Notes: generated by a model not told the origin, from the letters alone. A DNA stretch of 37,629 nt from Alphaproteobacteria bacterium (GCA_020846275.1 JADLEG010000142.1:1-37629), one strand, 5' to 3'; positions 27,572-36,090 are shown, counted from the stretch's first letter. A program made the numbers and translations.

Positions 27572-28360
27572 TCAGTACCGCCTGAGCAGCCCCACCAGCT
27601 TGCCCTGCACCTGCACGCGGTCGGGACCGAAGATGCGCGTCTCGTAGACCGGGTTGGCCGGCTCGAGCGCGATCGAGCCGTGCTTGCGGCGCAGGCGCTT
27701 CAAGGTGACCTCGTTGCTGTCCACCAGCGCCACGACGATGGCGCCGTTGTCGGCCGTGTCGCAGCGCTGGATGACCGCGGTGTCGCCGTCATAGATGCCG
27801 GCGTCGATCATCGAATCGCCCTCCACCGTCAGCGCGAAATGTTCGCCCCGCGACAGCAGGCTCGCCGGGATGTCGATGGAATTGGACGGGTTGCTCAGCG
27901 CCTCGATCGGCGCGCCGGCGGCGATCTTGCCCAGCAGGGGCAGGCGCACCGCCTCGGTCGGCTCCGCCGGCACGGCGGCGGCGGGCACCGCCGGCTGGAA
28001 ATTGCCGCGGATGACATTGGGCGCAAAGCCGCCGTTCCCGGCGGCCGCGGGCGGGCTGGCGAACGCCTGGGTGTTGGCGGCAGTGCCGGGGCCGGCATGG
28101 GCGGCAGCAGGGCTGGCGGCCGGGGCGCGCTCGGCCGGGCCGGCATTCTCCGGCATGCGGACCACTTCCAGCGCCCGGGCCCGATGGGCAAGGCGGCGGA
28201 TGAAACCGCGCTCGGCCAACCCTGTGATCAGCCGGTGGATGCCGGACTTGGAGCGAAGGTTGAGCGCCTCCTTCATCTCGTCGAAGGACGGCGATACGCC
28301 GGTCTGGCGCAACCGCTCCTGGATGAACATCAGAAGTTCGTACTGCTTGCGTGTCAGCAT
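27572..28360 (-). CDS. lexA: SOS repressor LexA
   Basis: A 262-residue repressor/autoprotease that controls the DNA damage response. The N-terminal winged helix starts [17 protein letters not shown], with the recognition helix near [20 protein letters not shown]. The autocleavage bond is Ala148-Gly149 ([11 protein letters not shown]), with catalytic Ser183 (VEGDSMID) and Lys221 (EVTLKRLRR). The Ala/Pro/Gly-rich linker (about 70-135) is longer than in most LexA proteins (total usually 200-240). The start ATG 28360 is preceded by a GGAAGAGAAG stretch. Its own promoter carries LexA boxes, so it is autoregulated. Confidence 0.97.
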   Translation of the reverse strand: MLTRKQYELLMFIQERLRQTGVSPSFDEMKEALNLRSKSGIHRLITGLAERGFIRRLAHRARALEVVRMPENAGPAERAPAASPAAAHAGPGTAANTQAFASPPAAAGNGGFAPNVIRGNFQPAVPAAAVPAEPTEAVRLPLLGKIAAGAPIEALSNPSNSIDIPASLLSRGEHFALTVEGDSMIDAGIYDGDTAVIQRCDTADNGAIVVALVDSNEVTLKRLRRKHGSIALEPANPVYETRIFGPDRVQVQGKLVGLLRRY

Positions 28361-28416
28361 GGTCCTGTCTTCTCTTCCCGCAGGGGCTGCCGAAGGGCCA
28401 GCGCCCCCAACATCTA

Positions 28417-28431
28417 GAACAAAACCTAAAC
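28417..28431 (-). promoter_or_regulatory. Second, imperfect LexA box
   Basis: On the minus strand this reads GTTT-N7-GTTC, 7 of 8 fixed bases of GTTC-N7-GTTC. It lies just downstream of the predicted lexA transcription start. Its CTAGAAC half (28414-28420) is the inverted copy of GTTCTAG in the first box (28442-28448). Confidence 0.55.
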
Positions 28432-28441
28432 GGGCGCGCAT

Positions 28442-28456
28442 GTTCTAGTTTGGTTC
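28442..28456. promoter_or_regulatory. LexA box GTTC-N7-GTTC
   Basis: A perfect match to the alphaproteobacterial LexA operator (GTTC, TAGTTTG, GTTC on the plus strand; GAAC-N7-GAAC on the minus). It overlaps the -10 and spacer of the lexA promoter, so LexA binding would block RNA polymerase. It is also 88 bases upstream of the divergent gene at 28544. Confidence 0.85.
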
Positions 28457-28470
28457 CGGCGACGGGTCAA
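28442..28470 (-). promoter_or_regulatory. Predicted lexA promoter
   Basis: On the minus strand, -35 TTGACC (28465-28470, 5 of 6) and -10 TAGAAC (28442-28447, 4 of 6) have the ideal 17-base spacer. Transcription would start near 28435, giving a leader of about 75 bases before lexA. The LexA box shares the -10 bases. Confidence 0.7.
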
Positions 28471-28543
28471 GTATGAATTTCAACAGCCTGGATACCGGGC
28501 CGGATACACCGCCCCTTAACGCCCCGGCGCGCAGGATGCTTGG

Positions 28544-29107
28544 ATGCGGTTCGGCACAGGTATTTTGCTGGGATTCCTGCTAGCGCTCGGGGGCGGATCG
28601 GCGGCCTTTGCCCAGGCGCAACCGGTCGCGGCAAGCCCGGCCGCCCGCGGCGGCAGCGATTTCCGTGCGGCCTTCCGTGCGCAGATCGAAGACGAACTGA
28701 CGCAGTTGCGCCCACGGCTGAAGCTGGTCGAGGAAGACGCGCGCCAGCAGGCCGACAAGTACAAGGAGATGGCCGCCAGCAAGGCCGAGATGGCCCACAA
28801 GTCCCAGGAGAAGACCCAGGCGGCGCGCGCCCGGGCCGATGCCGCCGCGGCCAAGAAAGGCTATGCGCCCAAGCTGCCCGGAAAGGCCGGCGGGGCGGGC
28901 GGCGCCAAGAAGCCTGCCGCGACCGACGCCAAGGCCGAGGGCGGCGACAAGGCCAAGGGCGGCGATACAGGTGGCGGCGGCGCAGCGGCGCCGAAAAAAG
29001 TCGATCCGGTGCTGACCCAGCAATACGTGGTCATGAGCCTGCGCGACCAGATCCGCCAGCTCCGCGACCGCATTGCCTATCTCGAAGGCCTCCTGGCGAA
29101 GCTTTAG
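28544..29107 (+). CDS. Secreted coiled-coil protein, unrecognised
   Basis: A 187-residue protein with a signal peptide (FGTGILLGFLLALGGGSAAFAQAQ, cleaved near residue 24 to 26). Two helical, coiled-coil-prone regions (about 38-104 and 155-187) flank a low-complexity Lys/Gly/Ala/Asp-rich linker (about 105-153). The C-terminal segment (MSLRDQIRQLRDRIAYLEGLL) is a clear heptad-like helix, suggesting oligomerisation. The ATG 28544 has AGGA about 8 bases upstream. It is divergent from lexA and its upstream region contains the perfect LexA box; a weak TTTGGT/TATGAA pair (28449-28454, 28472-28477) would put that box over its -35. No enzymatic motif is seen. Confidence 0.7.
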   Translation: MRFGTGILLGFLLALGGGSAAFAQAQPVAASPAARGGSDFRAAFRAQIEDELTQLRPRLKLVEEDARQQADKYKEMAASKAEMAHKSQEKTQAARARADAAAAKKGYAPKLPGKAGGAGGAKKPAATDAKAEGGDKAKGGDTGGGGAAAPKKVDPVLTQQYVVMSLRDQIRQLRDRIAYLEGLLAKL

Positions 29108-29116
29108 CGTCTTCGC
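29096..29116. terminator. Possible bidirectional hairpin between convergent genes
   Basis: Inverted repeat GCGAAG (29096-29101) and CTTCGC (29111-29116) with a 9-base loop straddles the stop codon of the coiled-coil gene, just before the moeA end. There is no clear T-run on either strand, so termination by it is uncertain. Confidence 0.3.
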
Positions 29117-29121
29117 GCAGG

Positions 29122-30336
29122 CTAGATTCCCGAAGGCCCGGCCGGGAAGGGCACGATCTCGACGCGGTCGCCTGCTTTTGCCGCCGGTGCCCGCGGGGGG
29201 CGCACGACCAGGCAGTCGGCATGGGCGAGCGTCGCCAGCATCGAGCTGTCCTGCTTGTCGAACGGCGTCGCGAGCAGCGATCCATCCGGCCCGTTGGTGA
29301 GAGTCGCCCGGAGATAGTCCTGGCGCCCGTCATTGGCGTCGAGCGCGCGCGCGAGCGCGGCGGTGCGGGCGGGGCCGCGCGAAGGCGTCAGGCCCTGCAT
29401 CTTCTCGAGCGCCGGGACCAGGAAGATCGTCGAGCAGACCAGCGTCGAAACCGGATTGCCGGGCAGGCCCAGCATCGGCACGCCGTGGATGCGCCCGAAG
29501 ATCAGCGGCTTGCCCGGGCGCATCGCGATCTGCCAGAAATCGATGGCGAGCCCTGCCTCGCCCAGCACTTCACGGATCAGATCGTGCTCGCCGACCGAGG
29601 CGCCGCCTGTCGTGACCAGCATGTCCGCGCCGCGCGCGCCGGCCGCCATCGCGGTCAGCGCCTCGCGGTTGTCGGCGGCGATGCCCAGGTCGATCGGCTC
29701 GCCACCCACCGCCGCGACCGCGGCCGCGAGCGACAATCCGTTGGAGCAGACGATCTGGCTGCGGCCGATCGACGTGCCCGGCATGACGACCTCGTCGCCG
29801 GTGGCGAGGATCGCCACGCGGGGACGGCGATGCACCTTGAGCCAGGGCACGTTCATGGCGGCTGCCAGGCCGATGTCGCGGGCGGTCAGCCGTCGTCCCG
29901 CGCGGATGCCGACATCGCCCGCGCGGAAGTCGAGGCCGGCCGGGCGGACATACCGGCCGGAGCGCGCGGCCTCCTTGACGGTGACCTTGCTGCCGGCGGC
30001 CTCGGTGTCCTCCTGGATGACGATGGCGTCGGCGCCCTCGGGGACCGGCGCGCCCGTGAAGATGCGGACCGCCTCGCCCGGCCCCAGGCGCCGGTCGAAG
30101 GCGCCGCCGGCGGGCACGTGACCCACGACCGCCAGCACCGCGGGCACGGCAGCGACATCGGCGGCGCGCACGGCATAGCCGTCCATCGCCGATACCGCGA
30201 TCGGGGGCTGGGTCACCCGGGCGACGATATCCTCTGCCAGCACGCGGCCAAGGGCCTGGGAGACGGCAACCTGTTCGGCGGAGAGCGGGGCGACGCCCGC
30301 CAGCACGCGCTGCCGCGCTTCTTCAACTGAAATCAC
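29122..30336 (-). CDS. moeA: Molybdopterin molybdenumtransferase MoeA
   Basis: A 404-residue enzyme that inserts molybdate into adenylylated molybdopterin, the last step of Mo-cofactor assembly. Typical segments are [14 protein letters not shown] [14 protein letters not shown] (about 48-61), [40 protein letters not shown] and [10 protein letters not shown] followed by LPGNPVST. The start is GTG 30336, overlapping the moaC stop as GTGA, so MoaC and MoeA are coupled. It is the distal gene of the trpG-trpD-trpC-moaC-moeA run. Confidence 0.95.
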   Translation of the reverse strand: MISVEEARQRVLAGVAPLSAEQVAVSQALGRVLAEDIVARVTQPPIAVSAMDGYAVRAADVAAVPAVLAVVGHVPAGGAFDRRLGPGEAVRIFTGAPVPEGADAIVIQEDTEAAGSKVTVKEAARSGRYVRPAGLDFRAGDVGIRAGRRLTARDIGLAAAMNVPWLKVHRRPRVAILATGDEVVMPGTSIGRSQIVCSNGLSLAAAVAAVGGEPIDLGIAADNREALTAMAAGARGADMLVTTGGASVGEHDLIREVLGEAGLAIDFWQIAMRPGKPLIFGRIHGVPMLGLPGNPVSTLVCSTIFLVPALEKMQGLTPSRGPARTAALARALDANDGRQDYLRATLTNGPDGSLLATPFDKQDSSMLATLAHADCLVVRPPRAPAAKAGDRVEIVPFPAGPSGI

Positions 30337-30815
30337 GGTTTTAATCCGTAGTCACCTGATTTACCGCCAGATTTATAGCTTAATTTGATATTTGAGATTA
30401 GCATGCCGCGATCAACCGCCTTGCACATGTCGTAGACGGTGAGGGCCGCAACGGAAACCGCTGTCATCGCTTCCATTTCTACGCCCGTGCGGCCGGTGAT
30501 CCGGCAGGTTGCCCGGATATCGACGGCGTGACGCGCCGCGTCGAGGGCAAGGTCCACCGCGACCGAGGTCAGGGCGAGGGGATGGCAGAGCGGGATCAGG
30601 TCGGGCGTGCGCTTGGCCGCCATGATCCCGGCTAGCCGGGCCACGGCCAGCACGTCGCCCTTCTTCATCTGGCCCTCGCGGATCAGGCGCAGGGTCTCGG
30701 GCTGCATGACCACGGAGCCCTCGGCGACGGCGACCCGGTCGGTCTCGGCCTTGCCCGAGACATCGACCATCACCGCCCGGCCTTCGGCGTCGAAATGGGT
30801 GAAACCGGAGGACAA
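30333..30815 (-). CDS. moaC: Cyclic pyranopterin monophosphate synthase MoaC
   Basis: A 160-residue enzyme that, after MoaA, forms cyclic pyranopterin monophosphate from the 3',8-cyclo-GTP intermediate. It is identified by [49 protein letters not shown] and the [20 protein letters not shown] segment. Length is standard. It starts 3 bases after the trpC stop and overlaps moeA by 4 bases. Pairing of tryptophan and molybdenum cofactor genes is a known arrangement in alphaproteobacteria. Confidence 0.96.
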   Translation of the reverse strand: MSSGFTHFDAEGRAVMVDVSGKAETDRVAVAEGSVVMQPETLRLIREGQMKKGDVLAVARLAGIMAAKRTPDLIPLCHPLALTSVAVDLALDAARHAVDIRATCRITGRTGVEMEAMTAVSVAALTVYDMCKAVDRGMLISNIKLSYKSGGKSGDYGLKP

Positions 30816-30818
30816 GGG

Positions 30819-31646
30819 CTAGCCCGCCGCCGCGTGCTGCCTCGGGGCCGCGCCGGGCTTCGCCAGCAGGGCCCTTGTGGCGGCGGCGACGTCCTTCTGG
30901 CGCATCAGCGATTCGCCCACAAGGAAGCAGCACGCGCCGACGCGGGCCATGCGCTCCAGGTCCAGGGGCGTGCCAAGCCCGCTCTCGGCCACCAGCAGCC
31001 GGTCCTTGGGCACCAGCGGCGCCAGGGCCTCGGTCGTAGCCACGTCGACGGCAAGCGTCTTCAGATTGCGGTTGTTGATGCCGATCAGGCCCGATTTCAG
31101 GCGCAGCGCCCGGTCCAGCTCCGGCCGGTCATGCACCTCGATCAGCGCGTCCATGCCCAGCGCCGTGGCCTGGGCGACCAGGTCTGCGGCCAGCGCGTCG
31201 TCGACCGCCGCCATGATGACCAGGATGCAGTCGGCGCCGAGCGCGCGCGATTCCGCCACCTGGTAGGGGTCGACCATGAAGTCCTTGCGCAGCACGGGCA
31301 GGTCGACCGCGGCGCGCGCCTGCTGCAGGAACGTGTCGTCGCCCTGGAAATAGGGCCGGTCGGTGAGCACCGACAGGCAGGTCGCGCCGCCGGCCTTGTA
31401 GGCGCGGGCGAGCTCCATCGGCTGGAAGTCGGCGCGGATGAGACCCTTGCTGGGCGAGGCCTTCTTGATCTCCGCGATCAGCCCGTAGCGTCCCTCGGCG
31501 ATGGCTTGGTGCAGCGCGCGCGCGAAGCCGCGTGGGGGCGCCAGCGCGGCGGCCTGCTGGCGCAGCAGATGCTCCGGCATCTCTTCCTTGCGCCGGGCGA
31601 CATGCCGGCGCTTGTCGTCGCAGATCCGCGCGAGCGTATCGCTCAT
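30819..31646 (-). CDS. trpC: Indole-3-glycerol phosphate synthase
   Basis: A 275-residue TIM-barrel enzyme that converts CdRP to indole-3-glycerol phosphate in tryptophan synthesis. It has [16 protein letters not shown] with the catalytic Lys, [26 protein letters not shown] with the general acid Lys, [11 protein letters not shown] and [12 protein letters not shown]. It is a stand-alone trpC, not fused to trpF. The ATG overlaps the trpD stop by 4 bases. Confidence 0.96.
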   Translation of the reverse strand: MSDTLARICDDKRRHVARRKEEMPEHLLRQQAAALAPPRGFARALHQAIAEGRYGLIAEIKKASPSKGLIRADFQPMELARAYKAGGATCLSVLTDRPYFQGDDTFLQQARAAVDLPVLRKDFMVDPYQVAESRALGADCILVIMAAVDDALAADLVAQATALGMDALIEVHDRPELDRALRLKSGLIGINNRNLKTLAVDVATTEALAPLVPKDRLLVAESGLGTPLDLERMARVGACCFLVGESLMRQKDVAAATRALLAKPGAAPRQHAAAG

Positions 31647-32701
31647 GACGCGGCCGCTCCCGCCATCTCGGGCGCCGGGCTGTTGGTGATCGCGACCAGC
31701 TTCTCCAGCGCGGCCGCCGCCTTGCCGCGGTCGATCGACTGGGCGGCCATCGCGACGCCGTCCTTCAGGTCCTTCGCCTTGCCGGCGACCAGCAACGCGG
31801 CTGCGGCGTTGTAAAGCACGATGTCGCGCAGCGGCCCGCGCTCGCCGGTGAACAGCGCGCGGATGCGCAGCGCGTTGGCGGCGCCGTCGCCGCCCTTCAG
31901 GTCGTCGGCCTTGGCGCGGCCGAGTCCCGCCTCCTCGGGCGTCACCTCGAACGCGGTCACCTTGCCGCTGTCCAGCGCCGCCACGTAGGAGGGCCCGGTC
32001 AAGGTCAACTCGTCCATCCCGTCCGATCCGTGCACGACCCAGGCGCGCTCCGAGCCGAGCTTGGCCAGGGTCTTCGCCATCGGCTCGATCCATTGCCGCG
32101 CGAAGGCGCCGACGAGCTGGCGCTTGACGAAGGCGGGGTTGGTAAGCGGCCCCAGGATGTTGAACACGGTGCGCGTGCCCAGCTCGACCCGCGTACCGCC
32201 GACATGGCGCATCGCGCCGTGATGCCGCGGCGCCATCATGAAGCCGACCCCGGCCTCGCGGATCGCGCGCGCGACCAGCGCGAAGTCGCAGTCGATGTTG
32301 ATGCCCAGCGCCGTCAGCACGTCGGCCGCGCCCGACTTCGACGAGACGGCGCGGTTGCCGTGCTTGGCCACGGGCACGCCGCAGCCAGCGACGACCAGCG
32401 CGGCGGTGGTCGAGATGTTGAACGTGCCGGCGCCGTCGCCGCCCGTGCCGACCACGTCGATCGCGCCCGGCGGCGCCTCGATCCGGACGGCCTTGGCGCG
32501 CATCGTGCGCGCGGCGCCGGTGATCTCGTCGACCGTCTCGCCGCGCACGCGCAGCGCCATCAGGAAGCCGCCCATCTGCGCCGGCGTGGCATTGCCCGAC
32601 ATCATGATGTCGAAGGCTTCCTCGGCCTGCGCCTCGGTCAGGGGCTTGCCGGTCGCGACCAGGCCGAGCAGCGCCTTCAGGTCGGTCATGTCGCGGCTCA
32701 T
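31643..32701 (-). CDS. trpD: Anthranilate phosphoribosyltransferase
   Basis: A 352-residue enzyme that transfers the phosphoribosyl group of PRPP to anthranilate. It shows [20 protein letters not shown] (PRPP loop), [21 protein letters not shown] and [11 protein letters not shown]. ATGs at 32701 and 32689 are both possible; 32701 is used because it lies 5 bases after the trpG stop, though its ribosome binding site is weak. It overlaps trpC by 4 bases. Confidence 0.95.
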   Translation of the reverse strand: MSRDMTDLKALLGLVATGKPLTEAQAEEAFDIMMSGNATPAQMGGFLMALRVRGETVDEITGAARTMRAKAVRIEAPPGAIDVVGTGGDGAGTFNISTTAALVVAGCGVPVAKHGNRAVSSKSGAADVLTALGINIDCDFALVARAIREAGVGFMMAPRHHGAMRHVGGTRVELGTRTVFNILGPLTNPAFVKRQLVGAFARQWIEPMAKTLAKLGSERAWVVHGSDGMDELTLTGPSYVAALDSGKVTAFEVTPEEAGLGRAKADDLKGGDGAANALRIRALFTGERGPLRDIVLYNAAAALLVAGKAKDLKDGVAMAAQSIDRGKAAAALEKLVAITNSPAPEMAGAAAS

Positions 32702-32706
32702 GGCGT

Positions 32707-33294
32707 TCAGGCGGTCCCGAACTGCCGCGCCAAGGCGAGGAAATTGCCGAGCAGCTTGTGCCCGTGCTCGGACGCGATGCTCTCGGGATGGAACTGCACG
32801 CCGAACATCGGCAGTTCCTTGTGCGCCAGGCCCATGATCAGGCCGTCGGCCGTTTCCGCCGTGACGGACAGGTCGTCGGGCAGGCTGTCGCGCTCGACCA
32901 CCAGCGAGTGGTAGCGCGTCGCCTCGAACGGCGTGGGAATGTCGGCGAACACGTCGCTGCCGCGATGGCGCACCGGGCTCAGCTTGCCGTGCATGGGGAT
33001 CGGGCCGCGCACCACCTTGCCGCCGAAGGCCTGGCCGATCGCCTGGTGGCCCAGGCACACGCCCAGCACCGGCATGTGCGCGTCCGCCGCCTTGGCGATC
33101 AGGTCGAGACAGATGCCGGCGCGGTCCGGATCGCAAGGACCGGGCGAGATCACGATGCCCTGCGGACGCATCTCCATGGCCTCGTCGGCCGTCAGCGTGT
33201 CGTTGCGGCGCACGACGACATCGGCCCCCAGCTCGCCCAGGTAGTGGACGAGGTTGTAGGTGAAGCTGTCGTAGTTATCGATCAACAGATACAT
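32707..33294 (-). CDS. trpG: Anthranilate synthase component II (glutamine amidotransferase)
   Basis: A 195-residue class I amidotransferase that supplies ammonia from glutamine to TrpE for anthranilate, and in some bacteria also to PabB. The triad is Cys80 (GVCLGHQ), His169 and Glu171 (FHPES); the N-terminus [18 protein letters not shown] is diagnostic. The start ATG 33294 gives the usual family N-terminus; ATG 33318 would add 8 residues. TrpE is not upstream here: the next gene is divergent, so the partner must be encoded elsewhere. Confidence 0.95.
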   Translation of the reverse strand: MYLLIDNYDSFTYNLVHYLGELGADVVVRRNDTLTADEAMEMRPQGIVISPGPCDPDRAGICLDLIAKAADAHMPVLGVCLGHQAIGQAFGGKVVRGPIPMHGKLSPVRHRGSDVFADIPTPFEATRYHSLVVERDSLPDDLSVTAETADGLIMGLAHKELPMFGVQFHPESIASEHGHKLLGNFLALARQFGTA

Positions 33295-33334
33295 CGCCGC
33301 CGGCCCGCTTCCGCCCATTGCATCTCTCGCGCGG

Positions 33335-33340
33335 GTTATA
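33335..33340 (-). promoter_or_regulatory. Possible -10 of the trpG operon
   Basis: The minus strand reads TATAAC here, about 40 bases upstream of the trpG ATG, but no good -35 at 16-18 bases is visible. A GC palindrome GCCCCG-c-CGGGGC (33345-33357) lies directly upstream and could be an operator. I saw no Trp-codon-rich leader peptide in this 162-base gap. Confidence 0.3.
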
Positions 33341-33456
33341 GCAGGCCCCGCCGGGGCAAGGAAGGATGGCCCCGCGCCGGCCCGGTGCCGGAAGGCCCGG
33401 TTGCAAAGCGCCTCGGCATGGCTGCATTCTTGCGCCCGCAACCCCGGGGGAGACCG

Positions 33457-33663
33457 ATGACTTCAGACGATACCGCCAGCGCTGCTGCCTGGCTTGCCGC
33501 CTATCTCGACGCCGCGTTGCCGCCCGACCAGATCGGCGCGGCGGTGGCGTCGACGCGCCGCGCGTCCGCCGTCGTCGGCCAGCGCGCCGATGCGCTGGTG
33601 ATGGAAGACGAGCCTGCGGGCTTCGTCGTGGCGCTCGACCGGCTGCAAGGGAAACGGTCGTGA
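33457..33663 (+). CDS. DUF4089/AtzG-like small subunit of amidase
   Basis: A 68-residue acidic, helical protein. The pattern of an N-terminal helix with [10 protein letters not shown], then a central helix and a MEDEPAGFV motif near the C-terminus fits the DUF4089 family, whose known member AtzG is a GatC-like partner of the amidase AtzE. The ATG 33457 is preceded by GGGGGAGA 4-5 bases upstream. Its TGA overlaps the GTG of the amidase gene, the arrangement expected of two subunits made in equal amounts. Family assignment is by pattern and context only. Confidence 0.65.
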   Translation: MTSDDTASAAAWLAAYLDAALPPDQIGAAVASTRRASAVVGQRADALVMEDEPAGFVVALDRLQGKRS

Positions 33664-35090
33664 GCGGGGCAGGGGAAATCGCCGCGATGAGCCTTGCGGC
33701 GCTGGCCAAGGCGATCGCGCGCGGCAAGATCTCGTCGGCCGAGGCGACCGCCGCTTCCGTGAAGGCGCTGGGGACGCTGGGCCGCACCTTGAACGCCGTC
33801 GCCGGCCTCGATCCCGACGCAGCGATGAAGGCGGCCAAGCGCGCCGACCGCGAGCGCGCGCAGGGCCGCAAGCGCGGCCCGCTGCACGGCGTGCCGTTGG
33901 CGCACAAGGACATGTACTACCGCCGGGGCCGGGTCAGCGAGTGCGGCTCGATCATCCGCAAGGGCTTCGTGCCGGCGGTGACCTCGACGGCGCTGGAGCG
34001 GCTGGACGCCGCCGGCGCGCTCGATATCGCGCGGCTCAACATGGTCGAGTTCGCGATGGGGCCCACCGGGCACAACCCGCATACCGGCACGCCGCGCAAT
34101 CCGTGGAACCCCGAGCACATACCGGGCGGCTCGTCCAGCGGCCCGGGCGTCGCCGTGGCGGCGCGCATGGTCGCGGGCTCGCTGGGCTCCGACACCGGCG
34201 GCTCGATCCGCATGCCGGCCGCCTTCTGCGGCATCGTCGGCATGAAGCCCACCTACGGGCTGGTCAGCCGCTACGGCGCGATGCCGCTGTCGTTCAGCCA
34301 GGACCATATCGGTCCGCTGACCCGCACGGTCGAGGACTGCGCGCTGATGCTGCAGGCGATCGCCGGGCCCGACCCGAAGGACCCCACCACTTCGCCGCGC
34401 AAGCCCCCCAACTTCCGCGCCGACATCGAGAAGGGCGTGCGGGGCAAGACCATTGCCGTCGCCAAGGGATGGTTCCGCGACGGCATGTCGGACGAGGTCG
34501 CCCGTTCGCTGGATGCCGCCGCCGAGGTCTATCGCAAGCTGGGCGCCAGGATCGTGCCGGTCGACGTGCCGTCGCTCGACCATGTCAACGACACGGCAAT
34601 GCTGATCACCGGCTGCGAGTCGGCGAGCTTCCACGAAAAGTGGCTGCGCGAGCGGCCCCAGGACTACAGCCCCCAGGTGCGCATGCGCACGCAGCAGTCC
34701 GTGCTCTACCCGGCGGTGCGCTACCTGGACGCGCTGCGCGGGCGCGAGCGCGTGCTGGCCTGGTTCGTCGGCCAGGTGCTCGGCCGCGCCGACGCGATGC
34801 TGACGCCGGTCCTGTCCTTCGCCGTGCCGACGATCCGCGAGACCGACGTCGGCGACAATCCCAAGGCAATGGACCTGGTGATCCGGGTGGCGCGCAACAC
34901 GCGGCCGATCAACTATCTGGGCCTGCCGTCGCTGTCGGTGCCCTGCGGCTTCACCAGGAACGGCCTGCCCTCTGGCTTCCAGCTCGTCGGTCGGCCGTTC
35001 TCGGAGGCGCTGCTGTTCCGGATCGGCCGTGCCTACGAGCGCGAGACGGGCTGCACCGACAAGGCGCCGCCCAACAGCTTCACCGGATAG
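33660..35090 (+). CDS. Amidase signature family enzyme (AtzE/GatA-like)
   Basis: A 476-residue hydrolase of the amidase signature superfamily. The Ser-cisSer-Lys triad can be placed at Lys83 (VPLAHKDMYY), the Ser158-160 cluster (PGGSSSGPGVAV) and the nucleophile Ser182 (GSDTGGSIRMPAAFCG). The start is taken as GTG 33660, overlapping the DUF4089 stop and preceded by AAGGGAAA; an ATG at 33687 would be 9 residues shorter. Coupling to the small subunit suggests an AtzE-like heteromer rather than the tRNA amidotransferase GatA, for which GatB and GatC would be neighbours. The amide or carboxy-urea substrate cannot be told. Confidence 0.88.
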   Translation: MSGAGEIAAMSLAALAKAIARGKISSAEATAASVKALGTLGRTLNAVAGLDPDAAMKAAKRADRERAQGRKRGPLHGVPLAHKDMYYRRGRVSECGSIIRKGFVPAVTSTALERLDAAGALDIARLNMVEFAMGPTGHNPHTGTPRNPWNPEHIPGGSSSGPGVAVAARMVAGSLGSDTGGSIRMPAAFCGIVGMKPTYGLVSRYGAMPLSFSQDHIGPLTRTVEDCALMLQAIAGPDPKDPTTSPRKPPNFRADIEKGVRGKTIAVAKGWFRDGMSDEVARSLDAAAEVYRKLGARIVPVDVPSLDHVNDTAMLITGCESASFHEKWLRERPQDYSPQVRMRTQQSVLYPAVRYLDALRGRERVLAWFVGQVLGRADAMLTPVLSFAVPTIRETDVGDNPKAMDLVIRVARNTRPINYLGLPSLSVPCGFTRNGLPSGFQLVGRPFSEALLFRIGRAYERETGCTDKAPPNSFTG

Positions 35091-35097
35091 GTCGCCG

Positions 35098-35349
35098 CTA
35101 TTTCATCAGTTCCTTGATCTTCGCGACGCGGTCCTGGCATTCCTGCTCGCGGCCGCGGCGATAGCTCTGCTCGGCCCGCGTCACCTCGCGCGCCACCGCG
35201 CTCTGCAATTGCGGCGTCGAGATGCGCGTCCAGTCCTCCTTGATCTGCCGGATGTCCAGCAGGCAGGGCGAGTTCCAGGATTCGACCGCGGCAGCGTCGC
35301 CCGCCATGGCGGCGAGCAGGATGGCGGCGAAAAGCATCGGCTTGGTCAT
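35098..35349 (-). CDS. Small secreted protein, unrecognised
   Basis: An 83-residue protein with a signal peptide (MLFAAILLAAMAGDAAA) and a mature part of about 60 residues that is mostly charged helix (SAVAREVTRAEQSYRRG) with two cysteines, in NSPCLLDI and EQECQDR, which could form a disulfide. The ATG 35349 overlaps the stop of the upstream gene by 4 bases and has GGAG 7-8 bases before it. It converges on the amidase gene 7 bases away. Confidence 0.65.
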   Translation of the reverse strand: MTKPMLFAAILLAAMAGDAAAVESWNSPCLLDIRQIKEDWTRISTPQLQSAVAREVTRAEQSYRRGREQECQDRVAKIKELMK

Positions 35350-35675
35350 TGCGGGGCTCCAGGGAATAGCCAAACGACACCGGCGCCGGTCCACACCGGC
35401 TGCGGCGGTTGCGCGTAGACCACCGGCGGCGGCGCCTCGTACACGATCGGCGGGCCGCCATAGTAGTACCAGGGCCGCCACCCGTAGGGGCGGTAGTAGC
35501 GGTGATAGGGATAGCCGTAATACCCGCCCACGTAGACTTCCACGACCGGCGTCGAGGTCTGCGCCGCCGCGGCGGGCGGCGGGGCAACGGGGCCGGCTGC
35601 CTGGGCCGCGCCGGCGGTCCCCAGCACGATGGCGCTTGCGGCGATGCCGCTTGCGATGACGGCGATGCGGTTCAT
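35346..35675 (-). CDS. Secreted Tyr/Pro/Gly-rich protein
   Basis: A 109-residue protein with a signal peptide (VIASGIAASAIVLGTAGAAQA) followed by a short Pro/Ala stretch and a strongly Tyr/Pro/Gly/Trp-rich body (GGYYGYPYHRYYRPYGW at about 50-66, then WYYYGGPPIVYE). Such compositions occur in small envelope or surface proteins of alphaproteobacteria, but no function is known to me. The ATG 35675 has GAGAGG about 6 bases upstream. It overlaps the next gene by 4 bases, so both are made together. Confidence 0.65.
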   Translation of the reverse strand: MNRIAVIASGIAASAIVLGTAGAAQAAGPVAPPPAAAAQTSTPVVEVYVGGYYGYPYHRYYRPYGWRPWYYYGGPPIVYEAPPPVVYAQPPQPVWTGAGVVWLFPGAPQ

Positions 35676-35724
35676 GGCGCACCTCTCTGCACGACAGTCT
35701 ATCCCGGCCGCGCGTTGCTGGAAA

Positions 35725-36090
35725 CTACGACGGCTGGAACAGCTCGACCACATTCCCGGCGGGATCCTCGCACAGGATTTGCTGCCCGCCTGGCCCCTTG
35801 ACGATGTCGTTGCGGAACCTGACCCCCTGCCGGCGCAGCCGCGTCACCATTACGGCCAGGTCGTCCACCTGCAGCACGAAGCGGCTCCAGCCGCCGGGCT
35901 CGGGCTTGCGGCCGTCGGGCATCGGCCTGGACGCCGACGCGGCGGGCCCGGCCACCCACAAGGTCAGGCCGTCGCGCTCGAGGATCGCCATCGCCGGGCC
36001 GAACTGCTGCTTGAGCGCGAAGCCCAGGCTCGCGGTATAGAAACCGACCGCGGCCTCGACATCGTCCACGATGTACCTGACCGACGCCAT
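35725..36090 (-). CDS. VOC superfamily (glyoxalase/bleomycin resistance-like) protein
   Basis: A 121-residue single VOC-fold protein (VRYIVDDVEAAVGFYTASLGF at the N-terminus, ILCEDPAGNVVELFQPS at the C-terminus). The usual first metal ligand, a His in the first strand, is replaced (SVRYIVDD), so it is not a classical glyoxalase I; the last ligand position Glu (VVELF) is kept. Binding of a small molecule or an isomerase/dioxygenase role are both possible. It starts 13 bases after the aminotransferase gene and may share its transcript. Confidence 0.8.
   Translation of the reverse strand: MASVRYIVDDVEAAVGFYTASLGFALKQQFGPAMAILERDGLTLWVAGPAASASRPMPDGRKPEPGGWSRFVLQVDDLAVMVTRLRRQGVRFRNDIVKGPGGQQILCEDPAGNVVELFQPS

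Noticed and set aside
27496..27585. Possible 29-residue peptide between comEC and lexA
   Set aside because: GTG start with no ribosome binding site and its end overlaps the lexA 3' end; too short to support.
29096..29121. Firm terminator call between the coiled-coil gene and moeA
   Set aside because: The stem is only 6 bp with a 9-base loop and lacks a T-run; kept only as a low-confidence feature.
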